Shown piece by piece: positions 25,049 through 35,975 of a stretch of 64,000 nucleotides of DNA. How positions within the stretch are numbered: the first letter of the stretch is position 1; the number at the start of each line of letters is the position of its first letter. The position numbers and the translations under genes were made by a program. This DNA is from Piliocolobus tephrosceles (taxonomy: Eukaryota > Chordata > Mammalia > Primates > Cercopithecidae): contig NC_045436.1 of NCBI RefSeq assembly GCF_002776525.5, forward strand, positions 102,955,335 through 103,019,334, read 5' to 3'. The notes under the pieces were generated by a model. The model was not told the origin of the DNA. It ran no database searches and saw nothing but the letters and a program-made list of their open reading frames with translations.

Positions 25049-26203
25049 AAACCCAATTTTAAAAGTACAGATCTACGTTTTTAAATTATCTCCTTATATT
25101 GAAACTTGTGAATTTGCGATACATTTGATGCTAACAAATTAGGAGCAAGGAGTTTGCAGTAGTGGAAATATGAAGGAAAGAATCCAAGCACAGTGACTTC
25201 AGAAATGCTACCCAGCAAGGACATTTCAGTTCTATATTGCTGAAGTGGGCATGTGGGAAATAATAACATCCAGCACCCCCACCCCGAAACAAACAATGTG
25301 TTTTAATTTTTAATGAATGAATAATCTTACTATGAAAAGCAAGCGTCCTGACCTTTCCTAGTTTGCATTACAAAGACTCCAGTGTAACATCATAGCTGAA
25401 AAAGTTACGAAGTCGATGCATAACCTTCTTGCTCTACGAAGACACCTTAAAAGATAAAGAATGTTTACAATGACAATCCCAGCAAATTACAAAAAACGTG
25501 TTTGCTAATTGTTTTCCCTGGTAGCATGGCAGAGAGCATTTGGCCCATTGCATACAAGCAACACAAATGGTAAAGGTGGTATCTCAATATTATGCTAAAG
25601 TGAAATTAGTGACAATATATTGGTGCAATATATGACCTGTAAATAGCTTGAAAGAGAAGGAGAAACTAATTTAGGGAGTTTAGTGCTTTCAATCACTAGT
25701 TGTTCTTCTGGGAAAAGCCCCATATGTGCATTTCTTGCCATGCTATACACTCTACTGAGTTTCTCTTTATTATATGTCTGTAGGAATTACTGGATATTCC
25801 AAACAAAGCAATAGGCCAAATTGTATGAATGAGATACACTAGAGAATTTATTAGGTTGAATTGGTGCACAGTAGCTGCTGTAAGATAATGTAACTATGAT
25901 GTGTTTTCACAGCTTAGATCAATGTTTAAATTCTTGTTTATATGAGATGTGTCAACTAAACCACAGGAGGTTTAAGAAGCTTCACAAATGGAAAAATCAA
26001 ATTGTTCTGGGCAGCTCCAGGATTCCATGGTTTGTCACTGAAATGCATTATATACAAGGAAGAACCATGAACTACTAATTATTAAAAAAAAAAAAGGTCC
26101 AACTGTTTCTAAGTTCAGTCAGTATACAATGTCATTACTTATAAGTAATTTCTGTATTTATTACATAACAGATTTACTATAAATGACTTTTATAACAACC
26201 TGA
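25049..26203. other. Unannotated intronic sequence
   Basis: No gene or repeat recognised. Short open frames (25081-25296, 25896-26078) lack any supporting feature. Confidence 0.45.
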
Positions 26204-26281
26204 AAGCATATGTATGATACGAGAACACAAAGTCATTGTTAATTAAAAAGGACTTTGTGTTCTTGTATCATACATATGCTT
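26204..26281. repeat. Near-perfect palindrome (31-bp arms, 16-bp spacer)
   Basis: Arm 26204-26234 (AAGCATATGTATGATACG...AAAGTC) is the reverse complement of 26251-26281 with one mismatch. The spacer 26235-26250 is ATTGTTAATTAAAAAG. Beyond the arms similarity continues at a lower level for about 20 bases. A transcript would fold into a long hairpin. It could be a MITE or a replication template-switch product. It does not match the MADE1 palindrome I know. Confidence 0.95.
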
Positions 26282-26504
26282 GCAAGCTGTCATAGACACA
26301 CTTTGACTCTTCCATGTTCAAAAGGATTCTCCCTATAATATGCAAAAGACCAGATGAAAAATATGTCTTGAAACAAGTACTTATCTTTTCAAGGGCTGCA
26401 GTAGAAAATAGAATTGAATTTAGTTTTCTAATAAGAACTGTGCATATGCTAACTTTAAGATATTGTCAAATTCTTAGGTAGATGTGCCATCATTTACAGC
26501 AGGA

Positions 26505-26725
26505 GGCAGCAAGTTATGGTCCATCAGCCAAATTCAGTTCATCACCTGTTTTAATAAATAAAATTGTATTGGAACACAGCCATCCATTAGTTTATAAATT
26601 GTAAATGGCTGCTTTGATGTTACAGTGGCAAAACTGAGTAATCGTGGGAGGAACTGTATGAGCTATAAAGCCTAAGAAATTTACTAGTTGGCCTTTACAG
26701 AAAAAGTTTGCCAACCTCTGATTTA
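26505..26725 (+). mobile_element. Non-autonomous hAT-like DNA transposon remnant
   Basis: The element begins AGCAGGAGGCAGCAAGTTATGG and ends AAAAAGTTTGCCAACCTCTGA, decayed inverted ends of the CAGGGGTCxGCAAACT type. Between them are TAAATAAAATTGTATTGGAACACAG and GGCTGCTTTGATGTTACAG, standard for a common human medium-reiteration repeat whose name I am not certain of. No transposase gene. Confidence 0.65.
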
Positions 26726-27699
26726 GAGCATGCTGACCAACAAAGAACCAGAAGTATACCGTTAACCTCAATAGAAAGGCCAAACTAATTTAATGTCTCC
26801 AACCATAAGTATATAAATGCATAAAATACTTTCTAAAATAATATCTAATTTCTCATGAATAATACCTCCATAGTTTTACATCTGAAACTTAAGATGTTTC
26901 TTAAAATACTGTTCATATAACAAGATAGAAGTAAAATTCATTAATTTTGATGGCACAAAATAGTATGATTTGCAACCAGTAGGAAGAAAATTAATTAACA
27001 TTAGAGTTATCACTAATGAGAGAAAGGGACACCAAACAAGATAGCTAGTACAGCAAATTATTCCCAGTACTATAACGATTCAGTAATATGGTAAGCATCG
27101 ACATAGACAGCACACAAATATGAGAAATAATGTGTGGAACCTGAATAGAAACAAAAGAGGAACCTCGGAATGGTAACAACTTCAGTTTTGGAAATCCAGC
27201 CATGTTTAAGGACTTCTGGCGCGCTGCAGACAGCTTATTGTCATTGTTTCTTTCCTTCTTTCAATTCCAATGAGATTACTCTTGTTAAGAAATCATATTG
27301 CAATAATTTCCCAATTCTTTTTCTCTTTACTAAACAGTAGACACTATACATGGCTTAAATTATAGACTGGCAGTGGGTTATAGAATGGCAATGGGTTACA
27401 CAAGTTGTAGTCTATGCTGATCTGACATTGTAGCACTCCCAGATATATATATTTTTAATTATAAAAAACTGTTCTTTCCATGATTTTGGAAAGTCAGAAC
27501 TGCTGAGATGGAATGCAACAAGAAGTCAAAACAAACAATTCTACAATAACCGTAAAACCCAAAAGGCAGTGAAAGCAATAAAAGTCAGAAGTCAGTGACA
27601 TTACATTAAATAGAATTTAAGAAAAAAAATTCAGCTATAAGCTATTGTGACTAACCCATAACACAGAGCAGTTGAAAGAGATTTTTAAGTAGTAAGGGA
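26726..27699. other. Unannotated intronic sequence
   Basis: AT-rich sequence without a recognised gene or repeat. Confidence 0.4.
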
Positions 27700-27958
27700 T
27701 AGATATCCCCACCACATAAAAAATATTTAAACCAAAGAGAGCTAGTATCTTATATTAACAAAATAACCTTTAAGGCAAAAAGTATTATTAGGAATTACAA
27801 TAGTCATTACTTAATGACAAAAGAGAAATACCCCAAGAAAATGTAACAGTCTTGGACTTACATGCACTTAGCATTACCTCAAAAAGTGTAAAGCAAATAT
27901 TAACACAATTATAAGACTACAAAAGAAAACCGAAAAATTCACCATCACAGTGAGAGAT
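27700..27958 (+). mobile_element. Old L1 ORF2 fragment cut off by the L1 pair
   Basis: Text such as TTTAAGGCAAAAAGTATTATTAGG, TGTAACAGTCTTGGACTTACATGCACTTA and AACACAATTATAAGACTAC follows the order of an old L1 endonuclease region. It stops at the poly(T) edge of the younger L1 pair. I could not find its continuation after 35334. Confidence 0.45.
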
Positions 27959-27959
27959 T

Positions 27960-29516
27960 TTTTTTTAAAGTTTCAACAGTATATTTTATTTTATTTTTTG
28001 TTTTTTTCTCTTTTTTTTCTTTTTTTTTATTATTATACTTTAAGTTCTAGGGTATATGTGCACAACGTGCAGGTTTGTGCCATGTTGGTGTGCTGCACCC
28101 ATCAACTCGTCAGCACCCATCAATTCGTCATTTACATCAGGTATAACTCCCAATGCCATCCCTCTGCCCTACCCCCTCCCCATAATAGACCCCGGTGTGT
28201 GATGTTCCCCTTCCCAAGTACAAGTGATCTCATTCTTCAGTTCCCACCTATGAGTGAGAACATGCAGTGTTTGGTTTTCTGTTCTTGTGATAGTTTGCTG
28301 AGAATGATGGTTTCCAGCTACATCCATGTCCCTACAAAGGACACGAACTCATCCTTTTTTATGGCTGTATAGTATTCCATGGTGTATATGTGCCACATTT
28401 TCTTAATCCAGTCTGTCACTGATGGACATTTGGGTTGATTCCAAGTCTTTGCAATTGTGAATAGTGCTGCAATGAACATACATGTGTATGTGTGTTTATA
28501 GCAGCATGATTTATAATCCTTTGGGCATATACCCAGTAATGGGATGGCTGGGTCATATAGTACTTCTAGTTCTAGATCCTTGAGGAATCACCATACTGTT
28601 TTCCACAACGGTTGAACTAGTTTACAATCCCACCAACAGTGTAAAAGTGTTCCTATTTCTCCACATCCTCTCCAGCACCTGTTGTTTCCTGACTTTTGAA
28701 TGATTGCCATTCTAACTGGTATGAAATGGTATCTCATTGTGGTTTTGATTTGCATTTCTCTGATGGCCAGTGATGATGAGCATTTCTTCATGTGTCTGTT
28801 GGCTGTATGAATGTCTTCTTTTGAGAAATGTCTGTTCATATCCTTTGCCCACTTTTTGATGGGGTTGTTTTTTTTTTTGTAAATTTGTTTGAGTTCTTTG
28901 TAGGTCCTGGATATTAGCCCTTTGTCAGATGAGTAGATTGCAAAAATGTTCTCCCATTCTGTAGGTTGCCTGTTCACTCTGATGGTAGTTTCTTTTGCTG
29001 TGCAGAAGCTCTTTAGTTGAATTAGATCCCATTTGTCAATTTTGGCTTTTGCTGCCATTGCTTTTGGTGTTTTAGACATGAAGTCCTTGCCCATGCCTAT
29101 GTTCTGAATGGTAATACCTAGGTTTTCTTCTAGGGTTTTTATGGTATTAGCTCTAACATTTAAGTCACTAATCCATCTTGAATTAATTTTTGTATAAGGA
29201 GTAAGGAAAGGATCCAATTTCAGCTTTCTACTTATGGCTAGCCAATTTTCCCAGCACCATTTATTAAATAGGGAATCCTTTCCCCATTTCTTGTTTTTCT
29301 CAGGTTTGTCAAGGGTCAGATGGCTGTAGATGTGTGGTATCATTTCTGAGGACTCTGTTCTGTTCCATTGGTCTATATCTCTGTTTTGGTACCAGTACCA
29401 TGCAGTTTTGGTTACTGTAGCCTTGTAGTATAGTTTGAAGTCAGGTAGCGTGATGCCTCCAGCTTTGTTCTTTTGATTAGGATTGTCTTGGCATGTGGGC
29501 TCCTTTTTGGTTCCAT
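27960..29516 (-). mobile_element. 5'-truncated primate L1, left half of a head-to-head pair
   Basis: A T-rich tail (about 27960-28030) and TATTATACTTTAAGTTCTAGG give the 3' end. ORF2 C-terminal text follows on the minus strand. The frame 28588-29580 includes KNKAGGITLPDFKLYYKATV and the cysteine-rich CWRGCGEIGTLLHCWWDC box. The L1 stops at TTGGTTCCAT (29515), and the next base begins the 5' end of another L1 in the opposite direction. About 1.49 kb is the inverted copy of 33812-35334. It carries an 18-bp 3' UTR duplication shared with two other L1s. Confidence 0.93.
28096..28131. repeat. 18-bp tandem duplication in L1 3' UTR
   Basis: CACCCATCAACTCGTCAG is followed by CACCCATCAATTCGTCAT. The same doubled unit occurs, reversed, at 35196-35231 and 54731-54766 but not in the L1s ending at 18138, 38292 and 51941. 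Confidence 0.9.
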
Positions 29517-30550
29517 CGGGGAGGAGCAAGATGGCTGAATAGGAACAGCTCCAGTCTCCAGGTCCCAGCACGAGCGACACAGAAGACGGGTGATTTCTGC
29601 ATTTTCAACTGAGGCACCGGGTTCATCTAAGTAGGAAGTGCCGCACAATCAGTGCTGGTCAGCTGGTGCAGCCTGACCAGTGAGAGCTGAAGCAGGGAGA
29701 GGCATCACCTCACCTGGGAAGTGCAAGGGGGAAGGGAATCCCTTTTCCTAGCCAGGGGAACTGAGACACACAACACCTGGAAAAGTGGGTAACTCCCACC
29801 CCAATACTGCACTTTACCAAGGGTCTTAGCAAATGGCACACGAGGAGATTATATCCCACACCTGGTCAGGAGGGTCCCATGCCCACGGAGCCTCCCTCAT
29901 TGATAGCACAGTAGTCTGAGATCTAACTACAAGGTAGCAGCGAGGATGGGGGAGGGGCGCCCACCATTGCTGAGGCTTAAGTAGGTAAACAAAGCCGCTA
30001 GGAAGCTCAAACTGGGTGGAGCCCACAGCAGCTCAAGGATGCCTGCCTGTCTCTGTAGACTCCACCTCTGGGGACAGGGCACAGCTAAACAAAAAGCAGC
30101 AGAAACCTCTGCTGATGCAAACGACCCTGTCTGACAGCTTTGAAGAGAGCAGTGGATCTCCCAACACAGAGATTGAGGATCTGAGAACAGGCAGACTGCC
30201 TGCTCAAGTGGGTCCCTGACCCCTGAGTAGCCTAACTGGGAGACATGCCCCATTAGGTGCAGACCAACACTGCACACCTCACATGGCAGGGTACACCCCT
30301 GAGACGAAGCTTCCAGAGCAAGAATCAGACAGCAACACTCGCTGTTCAGCAATATTCTAGCTTCTGCAGGTTCCGCTGCTGATACCCAGGAAAGCAGGGT
30401 CTGGAGTGGACCTCAAGCCATCTCCAACAGACCTAAAGCTGAGGGTCCTGACTGTTAGAAGGAAAACTAACAAACAGAAAGGACACCCACACCAAAACCC
30501 CATCAGTAAGTCACCGTTATCAAAGACCAAAAGCAGATAAAATCACAAAG
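29517..30550 (+). promoter_or_regulatory. L1 5' UTR (internal promoter region)
   Basis: GC-rich stretch from the L1 start to the ORF1 ATG. In this family the 5' UTR carries an internal sense RNA polymerase II promoter and, in younger members, an antisense promoter. Activity of this decayed copy is unknown. Confidence 0.6.
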
Positions 30551-31263
30551 ATGGGGAAAAAGCAGGGCAGAAAAGCTGGAAATTCAAAAAATCAGAGCGC
30601 ATCTCCCCCCCCAAAGGAACACAGCTCATTGCCAGCAACGGATCAAAGCTGGACAGAGAATGACTTTGACGAGTTGAGAGAAGAAGGCTTCAGTCCATCA
30701 AACTTCTCAGAGCTAAAGGAGGAATTACTTACCCAGCAAAAAGAAACTAAAAATCTTGAAAAAAGAATGGAAGAATGGATATCTAGAATAATCAGAGAAT
30801 GCCACAAAGATACTACTCGAGAAGAGCAACTCCAAGACACATAATTGTCAGATTCACCAAAGTTGAAATGAAGGAAAAACTGTTAAGGGCAGCCAGAGAG
30901 AAAGATCAGGTTACCCACAAAGTGAAGCCCATGAGACTAACAGCAGATCTCTTGGCAGAAACTCTACAAGCCAGAAGAGAGTGGGGGCCAATATTCAACA
31001 TTCTTAAAGAAAAGAATTTTCAACCCAGAATTTCACATCCAGCCAACCTAAGTTTCATAAGTGAAGGAGAAATAAAATCCTTCACAGACAAGCAAATGCT
31101 TACAGATTTTGTCACCACCAAGCCTGCCCTACAAGAGATCCTGAAGGAAGCACTAAATGAAAAGGAAAAACTGGTACCAGCCATTGCAAAAACATGCCAA
31201 AATGTAAAGGCCATCAATGCTAGGAAGAAACTGCATCAACTAACGAGCAAAATAACTAGCTAA
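30551..31263 (+). pseudogene. L1 ORF1 with internal deletion
   Basis: The ATG at 30551 opens the usual N-terminus (MGKKQGRKAGNSKNQ...) of the L1 RNA-binding protein. At about 30790-30800 the sequence jumps from the start of the coiled coil (EEWISRII) to RRM-region text (PQRYYSRRATPRHIIVRF), losing the coiled coil and part of the RNA-recognition domain. The downstream part (30799-31263) is in another frame. The family length is about 338 residues and here some 240 codons remain, so the trimer-forming coiled coil is absent. A frameshift near the end adds about 30 residues beyond the usual stop. Confidence 0.93.
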
Positions 31264-31270
31264 TATCATA

Positions 31271-34200
31271 ATGACAGGATCAAGTTCACACATAACAATA
31301 TTAACCTTAAATGTAAATGGACTAAATGGTCCAATTAAAAGGCACAGACTGGCAAATTGGATAAAGAGTCAACATCCATCAGTTTGCTGTATTCAGGAGA
31401 CCCATCTCACATGCAGAAGACACACACAGTCTCAAAATAAAGGGATGGAGGAAGATCTACCAAGCAAATGGAGAACAAAAAAAGCAGGGGTTGCAATCCT
31501 AGTCTCTGATAAAACAGACTTTAAACTATCAAAGATCAAAAGAGATAAAGAAGGCCATTACATAATGGTAAAGGGATCAATTCAACAGTAAGAGCTAACT
31601 ATCCTAAATATATATGCACCCAATACAGGAGCACTGAGATTCATACAGCAAGTCCTTACAGGCTTACAAAGAGACGTCAATTCCCATACAATAATAATGG
31701 GAGACTTCAACACCCCACTGTCAACATTAGACAGATCAATGAGACAGAAAGTTAACAAGGATATCCAGGAATTGAACTCAGGTCTGTACCAAGTGGACCT
31801 AATAGAAATCTACAGAACTCTCCACCCCAAATCAACAGAATATACATTCTCTCAGCACCACATCGCACTTTTTTCAAAATTGACCACATAATTGGAAGTA
31901 AAGTACTCCTCAGCAAATGTACAAGCACAGAAATTATAACAAATTGTCTCTCAGACCATAGTGCAATCAAACTAGAACTCAGGACTAAGAAAATCAATCA
32001 AAACCACTCAACTACATGGAAACTGAACAGCCTGCTCCTGAATGACTACTGAGTACATAACGAAATGAAGGCAGAAATAAAGATGTTCTTTGAAAACAAT
32101 GAGAACAAAGATACAACATACCAGAATCTCTGGGACACATTTAAAGCAGTGTGTAGAGGGAAATTTATAGCACTAAATGCCCACAAGAGAAAGCAGGAAA
32201 GATCTAAAATTGGCACCCTAACATCACAATTAAAAGAACTAGAGAAGCAAAAGCAAACACATTCGAAAGCTAGCAGAAGGCAAGAAATAACTAAGATCAG
32301 AGCAGAACTGAAGGAGATAGAGACACAGAAAACCCTCCAAAATATCAATGAATCCAGGAGTTGATTTTTTGAAAAGATCAACAAAATTGATAGACTGCTA
32401 GCAAGACTAATAAAGAAGAAAAGAGAGAAGAATCAAATAGATGCAATTAAAAATGATAAAGGGGATATCACCACCAACCCCACAGAAATACAAACTACCA
32501 TCAGAGAATACTATAAACACCTCTATGCAAATAAACTAGAAAATCTAGAAGAAATGGATAATTTCCTGGACACTTACACTCTCCCAAGACTAAACCAGGA
32601 AGAAGTTGAATCCCTGAACAGATCAATAGCAGGCTCTGAAATTGAGGCAATTATTAATAGCTTAGAACCAAAAAAAGTCCAGGACCAGATGGATTCACAG
32701 CTGAATTCTACCAGAGGTACAAGGAGGGGCTGGTATCATTCCTTCTGAAACTTTTCCAATCAATAGAAAAAGAGGGAATCCTCCATAACTCATTTTATGA
32801 GGCCAACATCATCCTGATACCAAAGCCTGGCAGAGACACAACAAAAAAAGAGAATTTTAGACCAATCTCCCTGATGAACATTGATTCAAAAATCCTCAAT
32901 AAATACTGGCAAACTGAATCCAGCAGCACATCAAAAAGCTTACCCACCATGATCAAGTGGGCTTCATCCCTGGGATGCAAGGCTGGTTCAACATACGCAA
33001 ACCAATAAACATAATCCAGCATATCAACAGAACCAAAGACAAAAACCACATGATTATCTCAATAGATGCAGAAAAGGCCTTTGACAAAATTCAACAGCCC
33101 TTCATGCTAAAAACTCCCAGTAAATTCGGTATTGATGGAGTATACCTCACAATAATAAGAGCTATTTATGACAAACCCACAGCCAATATCATACTGAATG
33201 GTCAAAAACTGGAAAAATTCCCTTTGAAAACTGGCACAAGACAGGGATGCCCTCTCTCTCCACTCCTATTCAACATAGTGTTGGAAGTTCTTGCTAGGGC
33301 AATCAGGCAAGAGAAAGAAATAAAGGGTATTTAGCTAGGAAAAGAAGAAGTCAAATTGTCCCTGTTTGCAGATGACACGATTGTATATTTAGAAAACCCC
33401 ATCATCTCAGCCCCAAATCTCCTTAAGCTGAGGAACAACTTCAGAAAAGTCTCAGGATACAAAATAATGTGCAAAAATCACAAGCATTCTTATACACCAA
33501 TAACCGAGAGCCAAATCATGAATGAACTTCCATTCACAATTGCTTCAAAGAGAATAAAATACCTAGGAATCCAACTTACAAGGAATGTAAATGACCTCTT
33601 CAAGGAGAACTACAAACCACTGCTCAGTGAAATAAAAGAGGACACAAACAAATGGAAGAACATACCAGGCTCATGGATAGGAAGAATCAATATCGTGGAA
33701 ATGGCCATACTGCCCAAGGTAATTTATAGATTCAATGCCATCCCCATCAAACTACCAATGCCTTTCTTCACAGAATTGGAAAAAACTGCTTTAAGGTTCA
33801 CATGGAACCAAAAAAGAGCCCGCATTGCCAAGACAATCCTAAGTCAAAAGAACAAAGCTGGAGGCATCACGCTACCTGACTTCAAACTATATTACAAGGC
33901 TACAGTAACCAAAACCACATGGTACTGGTACCAAAACAGAGATATAGACCAATGGAACAGAACAGAGTTCTCAGAAATGATACCACACATCTACAGCCAT
34001 CTGATCTTTGACAAACCTGAGGAAAATAAGAAATGGGGAAAGGATTCCCTATTTAATAAATTGTGCTGGGAAAATTGGCTAGCCATAAGTAGAAAGCTGA
34101 AACTGGATCCTTTCCTTACTCCTTTTATGAAAATTAATTCAAGATAGATTAGCAACTTAAATGTTAGAGCTAATTCCATAAAAACCCTAGAGGAAAACCT

Positions 34201-35090
34201 AGGTATTACCATTCAGAACATAGGCATGGGCAAGGACTTCACGTGTAAAACACCAAAAGCAATGGCAGCAAAAGCCAAAATTGACAAATGGGATCTAATT
34301 AAACTAAAGAGCTTCTGCACAGCAAAAGAAACTACCATCAGAGTGAACAGACAACCTACAGAATGGGAGAACATTTTTGCAATCTACCCATTTGACAAAG
34401 GCTAATATTCAGAACCTACAAAGAACTCAATCAAATTTACAAAAAAAAAAACAAACAAACAACCCCATCAAAAAGTGGGGAAAGGATATGAACAGACATT
34501 TCTCAAAAGAAGACATTCATACAGCCAACAGACACATGAAGAAATGCTCATCATCACTGGCCATCAGAGAAATGCAAATCAAAACCACAATGAGATACCA
34601 TCTCACACCAGTTAGAATGGCAATCATTCAAAAGTCAGGAAACAACAGGTGCTGGAGAGGATGTGGAGAAATAGGAACACTTTTACACTGTTGGTGGGAT
34701 TGTAAACTAGTTCAACCATTATGGAAAACAGTATGGCGATTCCTCAAGGATCTAGAACTAGAGGTCCCATATGATCCAGCCATCCCATTACTGGGTATAT
34801 ACCCAAAGGATTATAAATCATGCTGCTATAAAGACACATGCACACGTATGTTCATTGCGGCACTATTCACAATAGCAAAGACTTGGAATCAACCCAAATG
34901 TCTATCAGTGACAGACTGGATTAAGAAAATGTGGCACATATACACCATGGAATACTATGCAGCCATAAAAAAGGATGAGTTCGTGTCCTTTGTAGGGACA
35001 TGGGTGCAGCTGGAAACCATCATTCTCAGCAAACCATCGCAAGAACAGAAAACCAAACACTGCATGTTCTCACTCATAGGTGGGACCTGA
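31271..35090 (+). pseudogene. L1 ORF2 (endonuclease / reverse transcriptase), inactivated
   Basis: The ORF starts MTGSSSHITILTLNVNGLNG, the endonuclease domain. The RT region contains the FADD catalytic box at 33365-33376, and the C-terminal cysteine-rich segment is near 34640-34710. The product of an intact copy nicks target DNA and copies L1 RNA. Here there are in-frame stops at 31589, 33332 and 34145, plus frameshifts near 31850, 32370 and 32690. It is divided into at least eight open pieces, so the element is a fossil. Confidence 0.95.
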
Positions 35091-35195
35091 ACAATGAGAT
35101 CACTTGTACTAGGAAAGGGGAAAATCACACTCTGGGGCCTACTATGGGGAGGGAGTAGGGCGGAGGGTTGTCATTGGGAGTTATACCTGATGTAA

Positions 35196-35231
35196 ATGAC
35201 AAGTGAATGGGTGGTGATGAGTTGATGGGTA
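35196..35231. repeat. 18-bp tandem duplication in L1 3' UTR
   Basis: ATGACAAGTGAATGGGTG followed by GTGATGAGTTGATGGGTA. Same duplication as at 28096-28131 (reversed) and 54731-54766. Confidence 0.85.
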
Positions 35232-35334
35232 CAGCACACCAACATGGCACAGGTATACATATTTAACAAACCTACACGTTGTGCACATATACCCTGGAAC
35301 TTAAAGTATAATAATAATAAAAAAAGAAAAATTT

Positions 35335-35795
35335 ATCTATACTAATACACTAAGCTCTAATATAATTACTCCAAGTCGTATATAGAATTCTATTATAAAT
35401 TATATTTTATTTAATAGTGCTTTTATTCTACAGTAAGTATATATATCCTTTTCAGCATATGTTTGAGGGTTTTTTTTTTAAATTAAATGTTAAGAACTGA
35501 AAATTCTTCATAACAAGATGTATTTCCCTTTAAATTTTTAGGTATGTCCCCTTTCTTATAGCTAATCTTTACGAGTGTGATGGAATTGATCATTATAAAA
35601 GATAGGACCTTTTAACCTTATTTCATTATTAAATACAGTTTGTGAAAGATATAGTATAGGTCAAGATAAGGATAATGTTGGAGATATGTTGTGCATGATG
35701 CTTTCCATATAACTCAAATTATGCCAAAATCTATACTGTTATGTAATGAAAAATAAGTGATTTGAAAATTTATGTTCCATTTCTTTTTCCTCTAG
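35335..35795 (+). other. Unique sequence between L1 and MAPK10 start exon
   Basis: It includes the polypyrimidine tract and acceptor (TTCTTTTTCCTCTAG, ending 35795). No repeat was seen. With 35868-35975, this is the only non-L1 sequence close to the exon. Confidence 0.6.
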
Positions 35796-35801
35796 GTATT
35801 T
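35796..35801 (+). promoter_or_regulatory. MAPK10: 5' UTR piece and weak initiation context of MAPK10
   Basis: The six transcribed bases GTATTT between the splice acceptor and the ATG put T at -3. With A at +4 the start lacks both key favourable positions of vertebrate initiation sites. What precedes it in the mRNA depends on upstream exons outside the window. Confidence 0.7.
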
Positions 35802-35867
35802 ATGAGCCTCCATTTCTTATACTACTGCAGTGAACCAACATTGGATGTGAAAATTGCCTTTTGTCAG
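35802..35867 (+). CDS. MAPK10: MAPK10 (JNK3) start-codon coding exon, residues 1-22
   Basis: The exon is 35796-35867, with coding sequence from the ATG at 35802. It follows a pyrimidine-rich acceptor (AG at 35794-35795), so only six bases of 5' UTR lie in this exon and the rest must come from exons further upstream. The 22 codons begin MSLHFLYYCSEP and end IAFCQ, the N-terminal extension of long JNK3 isoforms as I know them. The exon ends at CAG with a GTGTGT donor, a somewhat weak match to the consensus at position +4. It ends in phase 0 and joins in frame to the exon at 63443. JNK3 is a proline-directed Ser/Thr kinase of the stress MAPK cascade, mainly neuronal. The ATG context is poor (T at -3, A at +4), which matters for start choice. 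The exon lies in a gap of about 0.65 kb between two L1 elements. Confidence 0.95.
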
Positions 35868-35975
35868 GTGTGTGTTCCTTACAGGTAAAACAAGGTACAG
35901 TATATTCCCTTGTATTTCCACTTTGACATACCATGTGCATATATTCCACACCAAAGTCAGTATTTATATCATATT

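Larger units (their letters stand above)
29517..35334 (+). mobile_element. Full-length but dead primate L1 (about 5.8 kb), right half of a head-to-head pair
   Basis: It begins with the L1 5' end GGGGAGGAGCAAGATGGCTG, has about 1 kb of 5' UTR, ORF1 from 30551, ORF2 from 31271, a 3' UTR and an A-rich end (AATAATAATAAAAAAAG). It is shorter than the 6.0-6.1 kb norm, mainly because of a deletion in ORF1. Stops and frameshifts break both ORFs, so it cannot move by itself. No target-site duplication was found across the pair or around this copy alone. Its 3' end lies 461 bases before the MAPK10 start exon, same strand. Confidence 0.95.

Noticed and set aside
26204..26281. Palindrome as a microRNA gene or MADE1 element
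   Set aside because: Hairpin form alone is not proof of a microRNA, and the sequence is unlike the MADE1 palindrome. Kept only as a repeat.
28588..29580. 330-codon open frame, the longest in the window
   Set aside because: It is the C-terminal part of L1 ORF2 running into the neighbouring L1 5' UTR, not a host gene.
29826..30352. Overlapping minus-strand frames of 66 and 141 codons
   Set aside because: L1 5' UTR antisense. The primate antisense ORF0 lies in this region, but I could not match these frames to it, so no call is made.
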